Source: Parachlorella kessleri
Taxonomy: Eukaryota > Chlorophyta > Trebouxiophyceae > Chlorellales > Chlorellaceae
DNA: 34,867 bases
NCBI GenBank assembly: GCA_001598975.1
Contig: BBXU01000106.1
Coordinates: forward strand, 1-34,867
Reading direction: 5' to 3'
The position numbers and the translations under genes were made by a program. The notes below the pieces were generated by a model. The model was not told the DNA's origin, did not search any database, and worked only from the letters and a program-made list of their open reading frames with translations. How positions within the stretch are numbered: the stretch's first letter is position 1; each line of letters begins with the position of its first letter. Shown here one piece after another: positions 22,283 to 31,325 of this stretch.

Positions 22283-22987
22283 CACTACTTCACTTGCGAT
22301 GCCTGCAAACGAGTCTTGCCTTGTGGGATTCCTGATGCGCGCAAAGCCTTGTTGTGTCGGCGGTAGTCAGTGGCTATGTCTTTGAAGTTGCTGGCAGGGC
22401 GGCATGATGCAAGGGATGCTTTACCACGGCCTACACCACAGCAGGAGCCCGATGTAGCGGACTAGGAAGCACAACGCACGACACGTATGGGATAACAAGG
22501 TGGCTGAGATGACTTTGCTTTCTAGGCATCAGCAACGAGCATGAACCGGGCATGAAGGGGACAAAAAGGCGAGCACAGTATACAATGACAGTGCACTCAG
22601 GCACATGGAATGAATACAGCGCAGGAAGGAGGAGAAGAAAAGCGCGCATGGCCTGATACAGTAGCAATACCAAGAAAGCTGATGTACAACACAGACACAT
22701 CCACCGTCATACAGGAAGAGGGCAGCAGTCTTTATCATTTCATTTCACAAAGCACAAATGGGTGCATGGCCTCTGTGTCCATGCACCTACTAGCCTACAG
22801 GGAAACAGCGTGCCAAAACATGCCAGCTCAGCTGGGACTGGGCCGAGGTATCATACACAGCACCATCTGCAGTTGCAAACCACAAACTGCCTCATACGAA
22901 GTGATTCCTGTCCTCCCTGCTACTTTCCAGTTCCTGAACACCACATAACCCGCTTCAGCCACAGGGGCTCCACCTCCGACCCTTGGC
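22283..22987. other. convergent intergenic region, KAS / YccV-domain gene
   Basis: 705 bp between facing stops, without any recognisable gene. I find no + strand TGTAA in it; the first one after KAS is at 23026-23030, inside the last exon of the opposing gene. No minus-strand TGTAA (TTACA on +) is seen either. Confidence 0.5.
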
Positions 22988-24919
22988 TCAGATGGTGACC
23001 TCTTGCCCCCCACGCTTGACAGACTTGTAACATGAGCGGCGCCGCCCGCTGCCCTGGCCCGCTACTCCGGCCTTCTGGTCCTCCCCCTCCTCCTCTGGGT
23101 GCAGCAGCAGGTTGGAGTCCGACGCAACGCACTCACGCCCAGTATCGTCTCCCCCGTAGAAACCGGGATACTGCAGCACAGGGGACGGCGCGCATGGCAG
23201 ACTTTGACTAACAAGTAGGCGTGCATGCCCTGCATCCTGCTGTTTATCAACTGGCTTTGGAATGCCTGCGCTCCTCTAGGGGTGGGTGCACACCAAACGA
23301 CCCTTGAGCATGCACGCGCCCCTCAATCAGCAACCTACCTTTTACTGTAACCCTCCGGCACACCACAAAAAGATTGCAAGGGCTACGGGAGTTGATGCAA
23401 GGGCATGTCGGTCCGGCTAGCTGTTGGCAAGCTGCCTGGCAGTACACACCTCGTACTGCAGCTTCTTAGAGGGGATGTACCGCCCCAGCGCACGGCTGTG
23501 GCCTGAGAAGTAGTGATTCAGCGCACGGTGCAGGATGCGCTCGCCAGGGAGGGTCAGGATGTTGTCCTGGGCCACATAGCGTGAAGACAGCGCTGCAGGC
23601 ATAGGTGGGGGTTGACGGTAAAGGGTCTGCGGGTGCCAGTGCCCACCGTGGGCCCTGACGTGCGAGTGCTGTGTTTTAAGCCAAGCTACGACAAGCCGTC
23701 GGGTTGCCAGGGCTTAAAGCGTGGCAAGCCCGCTAGCCCACCACTGCAGTGTCCAGCGCAGATGAGCAAATTGGCATTTTGCGTGCTGAGACACGCCGTG
23801 CAGACATCATCATGCCAGACTCACGCTGGCCAAAAAGTCTGACACAGTCGCTCTCGTCAGGTAGGACATAGTAGAAGGGCTGCCTGGGGTCCACACCCGC
23901 TTCATGCACCCAGTCCTCATCACGAGTGCACTGCCGGTCCCACCCTGCATCAACACCACCAGCAGGCTCATTGCACACAGGCAGGTGGCGTCACGTGAAG
24001 GGGAGGCAGCTCAGACCCCAAGCGCAGGCAAGCCAGTAGCAGCTTGCACAATACAACAAACATGGGGAGTTAGCCGGATGGAAATGATGGCCATTATGGG
24101 CCGTAGAAAAAGGTGCAGTGGGGACTTGACACCACACCAGGTGCATGCCTTGCTGCCACCCCAGCAGCCAGCTTACCGATGACCAGCCCACGGTAGCCAA
24201 ACTTCTTGTGCATGAAGACGGTGCCCACTTCAAAGCTCACGCCAGCCTTGTTGGCCTTGTCAGCACGTGTCTCACGCATGAGCTGGAGCTGGGACGCATA
24301 CTCTGTGTTCAGCAGCCGCAGCGCGTGCAGGGCGCCGTTCAGCGCAGCAGAAGCCTCCTCACCCTGCAACCGAAGGGGCCGGGCAGGCCAGCAGTGCAGG
24401 GAGGGTGACAGGGGCTGCAGCCGGCGCAGCAGCCGAGCTGGTTCTCTGAAGCGAGGCAGTGGCTCTCACCAACAGCACCCGCACGCACTGCTGAGGGCTG
24501 CACGCGAAAGAGTTGTAGCCGAGGGGCTGGTAGAGCGCTCGTTGCCACCAGTTGGCGACACCGCTTTGACCCCTTACCACATCCTATTGTCGTACCACCC
24601 GAGGCTGCGAAGACCACCACTGACCGTCATCCTCTCTCCAACCCAGGGACCTTCCCCACAGCTGCGTGGCTAGCCTAGGCACGACTGTGGTCGCTCAGAG
24701 CCGCTGGTGGCTCACCTGCAGATGCTTGCCTGCCTTGAAGGCAAGGCTGGCCAGCTGGGACACCGACGCTGGGTCGTGCAAGTCAAAGCTGGAGAGTGCC
24801 CTCGCTGCAGGGAACACGGTGTATACATCCGTGCTCTTCAGAACCATAGGCACGCCCGCATTGCGCTTTGCCCACGCCAGTAGCCCCCTGTAAACAACCA
24901 ATGCCAGCTGCTTCGTCAT
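22988..24919 (-). CDS. YccV/HspQ-like (hemimethylated-DNA-binding-type) domain protein, ClpF/FBXO21-like, 5 exons
   Basis: Exons in transcription order: 24919-24716, 24363-24177, 23944-23825, 23592-23450, 23170-22988; 278 aa with a continuous frame. The YccV-like fold runs from about 112 to 222: FEVGTVFMHKKFGYRGLVIGWD, then DEDWVHEAGVDPRQPFYYVLPD, SSRYVAQDNI, HYFSG and GRYIPSKKLQYEYPGFY. In bacteria (HspQ) and plants (ClpF) this domain links substrates to Lon or Clp proteases; in animal FBXO21 it sits in an E3 ligase subunit (family knowledge). Residues 69-100 (EEASAALNGALHALRLLN...) form a helix at the place of the UvrB/C-like motif of ClpF. The wording QPFYYVLPDESDCVR and the YPGFY end lean towards the FBXO21 version, but no F-box is visible. 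The N-terminus (MTKQLALVVYRGLLAWAKRNAG) is basic with few acids, as in organelle targeting. An alternative first exon with ATG near 25080 joined by GTAGTC is possible but less simple. The C-terminal 55 residues are acidic then basic and unassigned. Confidence 0.82.
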
Positions 24920-25124
24920 GAGCAACGCCGACACCCTGTTTCAAAGGTTGTCGACAGTAGAACGCCAGTGGAGAGGACAATTTGCAAGTCTGCTAAGTCG
25001 TTCTCCTTAGCTAATGCTGACTACACATCCAATCCAAGGCTGGATCGATGTTTACAGGCTTGATCGGTGCACCACGATCCTTGGTCCGTGCACATCAGTC
25101 CCGGGTGCAAGCTGGAGAGGCAAA
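24920..25124. promoter_or_regulatory. bidirectional promoter region, YccV-domain gene / TRAPPC13
   Basis: 205 bp between divergent start codons, the shortest such gap in the window. No TATA box or named motif is seen. Function is inferred from position. Confidence 0.5.
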
Positions 25125-28100
25125 ATGGCTTCGCAGCAGCAGCATGCCCTGATGTTCCGGATCATGAGGCTGGCACGTCCGTCCCTATCCCAGGAAGATC
25201 CTCTGCGCTTCATGGACGCCGACTTCTTGGCTGACGTCCCAGCAGCAGCAAGCCCCCAGCTGGCCTCCTCCCTCCCAGCCAGCTACCCCTTTGCAGGGAG
25301 GCTGCAGCTTGAGCAAGGAGCCATGGGGCTTTCCGGCCTGCTAGCGCTGCCCCAGGCATTTGGCCTGGTATATCTGGGAGGTGAGGGGTGCGGTCCCGCA
25401 TGCCTGCCGATGCCCACGCTCAACCCCTTATGTTATGCTTGCACCCTTGGACATGTGGCCTGACTGGTGTCCCACCTGCAGAGGCCTTCCAAGCCTATGT
25501 AACGGTCTGCAACTACTCAGACCAGCCAGTCTCCAACGTGTCAGTTAAGGTGAGAGACCTGCCACAACAGTCAGTAATGCTTCAGCAGCGGTACTGGCCT
25601 GTGCCAGCCCTAGTCTTTCTCAGTTCGTGACGGCGTCCTTCCTCGGACTTCCCGTGCTAGGGCTGCGGCCTGACTTGCGCAGGACCGCTTGCATGAGTCA
25701 GCAGTTGTGTGGTGCTGCTGCGCGCAGGTGGAGCTGCAAACGGATGCCAGCAAGGCAGTGCTGTATGACAACACCCCCAGCCCCCTCCCATTGCTTGCAC
25801 CTGGGCAGCGGCACGACTTCATGATCAAGGTACGCCCTGCCAGCTCTTGCGCACTGACTGATGCTTGCTGCCGCCGGCTGCTTCAGCAGAACCTGCAGAA
25901 GACGCACACTTGAAGGAGCAGGGCGCGGACAGCGGGAATGATTGCAGTGAAAGACCCTGGCTTTATACTTCTTTTAGTGCGCAGAACAGGAACTGATCAT
26001 AGTTTTGCTCAATGACCTGAGCGCGGCCCTGGCAGCCTTCAAGGCCTTGTGACCTAGTGCCATTTTGGAGCTGTTGGCTGACGCCTGCAGTGACGTCTGG
26101 CCGTCATGGCAGGACAGACCGAGGTGATATGCACCGAAGGTCTTCATCGCTCATCGAATCCCCCAGCGTGTGAGCTGAGCTGGACACAACATCCTGTTTG
26201 TTGGGCGCTGCTGCAGCACGACATCAAGGAGCTGGGCCCCCACACCCTGGCCTGCTCCTCACTCTACACCGGGCCCGGGGGGGAGCGGCAGTACCTGCCC
26301 CAGCACTTCCGCTTCTCCTCCGCCAACCCCCTGGTGGTGCGCACTCGGGTGAGAGAAGGGCGGGCGAGCCAGCTACAGACCAACCAGGCAGCCAGCTAGG
26401 CTGGGATGGAGGGCAGCCACCTCGCTGGTGGCTAGCAAGTCTTCACTGAATGAGCCCGAGGTCTTCTAGAACTTGACAAGGGGTTGGTGTTCCCATCAGA
26501 CGGGGGTCAGCCTGACGCTTGGGGGAAGGGTTTTATGGCGGGCAGGCCCGTACACACCCAGCGGCTGGGTCTTGTTGTTCCAGGTGGATGGTGTGTCTAG
26601 CTGCAGGGCACGTGAGGTAACGATCGGTGACAACCTGCAGCCTCCTTGTACCTTTATTAGTGAAGGGGCTGACCGGGTTGCTGGTGGAGTCACACTGCCA
26701 GGTTGCGAAATGTTGTTCCTGGGCCCCTTTGCCGCTGCAGCATCGGCTCGTGGGAGGCGACGTCTTTTTGGAAGCCACGCTGGAGAATGTCACCAAGGGC
26801 CCCATCGTGATGGAGCTTGTCAGCTTCCAGCCCAGCAGCTCCTACTCGGCCACCCAAGTGGGGCTGGGTGTGGGGCCGGCAGCAGCAGGAGGCTCAGCAG
26901 CAGCAGCAGCAGCTGTAGTAGGGGGTGCAGGCAGCGAGGGTGGCGGCGAGGGAGGGCCGCTGGGGTAAGTAGGGGGGAGTGTGCAAGAGTGCCTCTGTGT
27001 GTGGGAAAGTGGGGAGCGCGCCTAGGTGGTGGGTGGTACCTGGCCTCGTGGCTCCCTTGTGGTTGGCTGGCGTGGTGAGCTACTTGCCTGGCACTGTGCC
27101 ATCATGGCGTGGTGGTGCGCTCTGTTGAGATGGTGCGCATGCACGACTGGCAACGCACAGTGGCTGGGCTGGGAGCCCAGGCCGTGAAGCCTTCCCTGGG
27201 AGGCCTGCTGTTGACCTTTTATCTGGTAAAGGACCAAGCTTCTCTCAAAACTGTTGAACCTACAAATTGTGCTGTGTGCAGTACCTACCTCGCGACCGCC
27301 CCCATTGTGCCGGAGGGGGGCTCTGCAGCCTACCTCTTCCGCCTGTCCAAGCTTACGGCAGCGGCAGCAGGCGGCGGCGGAGGAGGAGGCGTGGCAGCGG
27401 GGGCTGGAGTAGCGGGCGAGGGGGCTCAAGCCGGGGAGAGGCACACAGCGCCCACAGCGCTGGGCAGACTGGAGATCCGGTGGCGGGGCCCCATGGGGCA
27501 GGTGGGTGGGTGGGTGGGTGGGGCAGGTGCTGCTGGCGTGGGCCTTGCCATCTGCCGAGTGAAGGCCCAGGGTGGCGCGAACGTGGAGCTAAAGGTGATG
27601 CTGTGTGTGTCATGGTGGGAGGCCCTGGTGGGGTTCCGATCGCGGCATGGAGGACGGCAGCTCGGAGTGGAGCATGTTACTCACCACACCCCACGCCAGG
27701 TCCTCACCCTTCCCCGCTGCTTCACGAATACTCCAGGGGTGTTTCTGGCTCAATACTGCTATGCATGCCACGGGCTGTAGTTTACGGGTCTCTGCCCCCC
27801 TCCCCCCCGCGTTGCTGCTGCAGCCGGCCAGGCTCCAGACCCAGACAATCACCACCCCGGGGGCCGCCCAGAAGGAGCTCTCCCTCTCCCTGGCCGGCCT
27901 GCCTCCCACCGTAGTGGCGGAACGGCCCTTCCCTGTTGAGCTATCTGTGGAGAATGCAACCAGCCGGCTGCTGGGACCGCTGAGGATCACCTTCGACGGC
28001 GCTGCTGCTGCTGCTGCTGCTGGTGGTGCTGCCGCCGCTGGTGGTGGTGATGGCAGGGGTGCCGGGTCTGGGTTGGTGCCCGGCGGTGCGGCAGCTGACG

Positions 28101-29339
28101 GCGACCGCGGCGACGGTGAGCCAGCCAGTGTGTTGCCGTGGGCAGAGGGTAGTTGCCGTGCCTCCCAAAATACCCAGCAAACACACGGGGTGCGTGTGTG
28201 ACAGCCCAACGCTCAGGCTGAGGGTTGCAAGCAGCCTGTACAACTCCGCGGCCACCTGGAACGCCTGCAGCAGACCCTGCAAGAGACGCCTCATGTGCCC
28301 TACCATGTGCATGCCTTTGGGTTAGAGTTGAGGTAACATGGAAGTCAGCAGTGGAATCTGGTAGTAGAGGTCAGTATAGAAGCCGGCTCACATGCCCTTA
28401 TCACAGCCTTGCACTTGCCTTGTATGACCGGAGGCGATTACCCCCGTCACCTGGCTTCTTGTGCAGCGGGTTGCACCAGCGCTGCTGTTGCCTGGTTGTG
28501 TGGCCGGGCGACCGCCTGGGGCTGGGCAGCGCAGCAAGCTCCGCTTCCAGGCCTTTTATGCTGCCAATCCTTCATGTTGACACAACAGGGACTGCAGGTG
28601 GAAGCTCCACCAGCAGCTGTGGGTGCCAACCCCCTTTTTTGACATTTCACTGAGGATTCCTGGGGATTTCCTGGGATCTCAGCGGGCACCAGTGGGGTGC
28701 AGGAGGCCACCACAGTGACAGGCAGCCTGGCCAGGGAGGCCCCGACTCGCTCCTGGTCCCTTCTGCTGCAGGGGGGGGTCTCCAGGGCTTGGTCATGGAC
28801 GGCCCTCAATCAGTCATCCTCGACTCGGTGCCGCCCCAGCAGGCCGTCACCGTGATTGTGCAGCTGGTGGCCCTCACACCAGGTGGGTGGGGGCGTGCAC
28901 TAGCCGCCCCGAAGCTGAGGAAACACGCCTCTGTCCAGGGACGGGGTGGTTGCATGTGAAGTGTGTTGTTGACAGCGTGTGGAGGGCCCTGAAAACAGCA
29001 GGAAGTGAGCGTCTTTCTGCAGTAGCCCGCTGTACTGTGTGGGGGCTTGGGCTTGAGCGGACGGATGCTCTCTGCTTCGGCAGTCTGGTCACAGGTTGAT
29101 ACTCTTCTGTGCTGGCATCTCACCTGCTTGCGCTGGCCTGCTGAAGCGGTCTTTCCAAGGACCCATGCTGGCTGTGCAGCTGCTGTCTGCGACTTGGGTG
29201 TTGTGTGGCAGCCATGAACCATGCCATCTATGTGCCTGCAGGCCAGCACACACTCCAGGGGGTTCTGCTGGCTGGGGAGCGAGATGGTAAGCAGTATGAC
29301 TCACTGGCCAGGCATGATGTGTATGTCCTGCCCCCATGA
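25125..29339 (+). CDS. TRAPPC13: trafficking protein particle complex subunit 13 (TRAPPC13, DUF974 family), 9 exons
   Basis: Subunit of the TRAPP tethering complex that acts as a Rab exchange factor in ER-Golgi and autophagy traffic. Exons: 25125-25380, 25482-25549, 25728-25829, 26217-26348, 26741-26964, 27282-27501, 27824-28115, 28772-28882, 29242-29339; 500 aa in a continuous frame (human about 417). Landmarks in family order: LMFRIMRLARPSL (9-21), LLALPQAFGLVYLGEAFQAYVTVCN, VELQTD, HDIKELGPHTLACSSLYT, FLEATLENVTKGPIVMELVSFQPS, LGRLEIRWRGPMG, then LPPTVVAERPFPVELSVENAT and the end QYDSLARHDVYVLPP. The extra length is three low-complexity Gly/Ala-rich insertions (ends of exon 5, middle of exon 6, end of exon 7), common in algal proteins. 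In the last exon a GTAAGC looks like a donor, but reading through gives the family-like C-terminus and a stop. Exon 8 starts within a run of G after the acceptor; the phase fixes it at 28772. Confidence 0.93.
27501..27523 (+). repeat. GGGT tandem repeat at the 5' splice site of TRAPPC13 intron 6
   Basis: The intron begins GTGGGTGGGTGGG and has five consecutive G runs of three or more within 20 nt (27504-27523). The sequence could form a G-quadruplex in the transcript right at the donor. Confidence 0.85.
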
Positions 29340-31325
29340 TGCGCAGATGAGATGTAGCAAATGTGTGCACTACATGTGCAACCTGTGTTGCAAGCACACT
29401 TAAAATGTCTGCTATCAAAGGCTGCCAGGATCTGGCAAGATTGGGCAGTGGAACATATCATGGTTGTGAAAGGATGCCCAAGTAGGGACAGGCAGCAAGG
29501 CTTATGTATCAAGGATGCAAGAATAGTGCGAGTAGAGGATGAGGTGACCTGTACTCATAGGGCTGGGTACCAAAATGCTCCTGGCCTAGCCTGAGTTGTG
29601 GTGAGTTCTTTGCGCAAGGTTCAGTAAGCTACTAGGCCACTAGGAGAGTAGGTGCAGCTGAATCTGGAGCAAGGACAGTAGATATACTGGAGATCGTGTT
29701 TCTACTGAGACAGTAGAGAAGTTATGCTTGAATAAAAGCCAGCAGCAAGCAGCAGGAAGCGCAACAGGCATTTGTACCGAGGGTGGCAGGCAATGCGACC
29801 AAGGAGAGGCAGGGTGAAGTGTCTTGCTCTTCACATATCCTCAGGCTGAGGGATACATTCCACATGATTAACTATTCTCGATGCAAGTCGGACGCCCCAC
29901 ATGTCAACATGCTCTTCCATGACCAACGTTGTTAACAGAATTTGAATATTCCATTTACAACCTACTTACAAATTGCAAGGCAACCATAATCCTCACATTT
30001 CACAATCAGGCCACACCAGGCAGACAAGCCAATTCCCCTCACTCAAACATACATTCAGCTGTCCTGATAGAGAGCAGTATCAGAGCAACCTAACGAACGC
30101 AGGTCCAGCACGGTCATGAAACAAGATATTCATGAGGAAGTTTGAATCCACCCATGTGTCCAGCTCCACTCACAGACATGAGGCACAACAAGGCCCATAG
30201 TCAGCAAACACTTCCTTACAGCCAGGTTGCGGGCTAGGGCAACTGAACTACAGTAACACCCTAACACCCCTATGCAGAAAGATATGTAGACGGGAAAGAC
30301 TAGACACAAGGAGAGTGCAAGGCATTTCAAACGAGGTGGGCTGCTAAGACTATCAAGCAGCCCAGGCAATACTAATCCTTTGATCACCGGGTACCTGCTG
30401 TACACTCAGGACAAGCACACGCTCGCCAAACCCAGAACACCCGCATAGTATGGATAAAGCACTGCGAAGAGTAACACCCTGATATCATTACCACACCATA
30501 GACCATCCAAGCCACCTCACCCAACCAGGAGCAGGTAGTAATCCAGCACACAAACGCGGGGTACTCGCACCGCGATACCAAACCATGGATTCCAGGCGGG
30601 AGATGACATGGCGCAAAGGAACCCTGGGAGAAGTACCTCGTTGTACTTGTCCTATCAAAGGCCTGAAGCCTGCTTATGGTACAACACAGCTAGTTCAGAT
30701 GGTATGGTATTCCTGACGGTAACATGAGACACGCCGGCATGAGGCCTAATCCGACCTCTTGCAAAAAAAACCAAGCGTTGTGAGGAGTGAACAAATGAAA
30801 GGATGATCCCTGGCTGTTCCCTATAACAGCCCTTGCATAACAAGCATGTATGGCTAATGCCAGCGCCACATGAGACGCCTGTAAACACATGCCACATCTG
30901 AGAAGGGGTGAGGGGAGCAGGACTGCCCCAACCGATAGGAACCCTAACATGGGCCCGACAGAAGCAAGAGTAAGCGTCAAGCAGTGTTGCGCAGCTGCCT
31001 GTCAGGTCATAAGAATGTCAATACATACACATGGGATCACGGTCACTTGGCAAGCCGCCGGTCCTGTTGCCATCCAAACCGGACCAGCTCCTCTCTCAAT
31101 CCATTCCACCATCCTGAAGTTTGTTCCCCAGATAAACGGGTGCAGCACAGCCGCCCTAGCAGGCCTGCCACCTCCATCTGCCTGGCAGCAGGCCAGCCTG
31201 CATTTCTCACATTCGTTGTGTTGTTTGCATGATCCCAGAACTTCATCTCACCCATGCTGCCATGGCATTCGGCCTGCCGGGTAGCGGGGGGAGCACAGCA
31301 CAGCACAGCACAGCACTCCGCTTGT
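29340..31325. other. convergent intergenic region, TRAPPC13 / SAP30-like gene
   Basis: About 2 kb between facing stops with no gene I can support. From roughly 29640 to 30900 the DNA is clearly richer in A+T than the rest of the window, and its open frames are short and unlike proteins. Minus-strand TGTAA signals (TTACA on +) lie at 30216-30220, 29966-29970 and 29955-29959 and could end long SAP30-like transcripts. A CACAG microsatellite is at about 31288-31316. Possibly long 3' UTRs, an old decayed insertion or a non-coding RNA; the sequence does not decide. Confidence 0.5.
31288..31316. repeat. CACAG microsatellite
   Basis: About five copies of the pentamer GCACA/CACAG just past the stop codon of the SAP30-like gene, in its likely 3' UTR. 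Confidence 0.8.

Noticed and set aside
26473..27078. 201-codon + strand open frame
   Set aside because: It overlaps TRAPPC13 exon 5 in the wrong frame. The conserved FLEATLENVTKGPI segment is in another frame, so this is a shadow caused by G+C-rich codons.
27610..28209. 199-codon minus-strand open frame rich in Pro, Ser and Ala
   Set aside because: Antisense of the GCN/GGN low-complexity part of TRAPPC13 exon 7. Low-complexity antisense frames stay open by composition.
29285..29290. GTAAGC as a possible donor in the last TRAPPC13 exon
   Set aside because: Reading through gives GKQYDSLARHDVYVLPP and a stop, which fits the known TRAPPC13 C-terminus. No suitable later exon was found.
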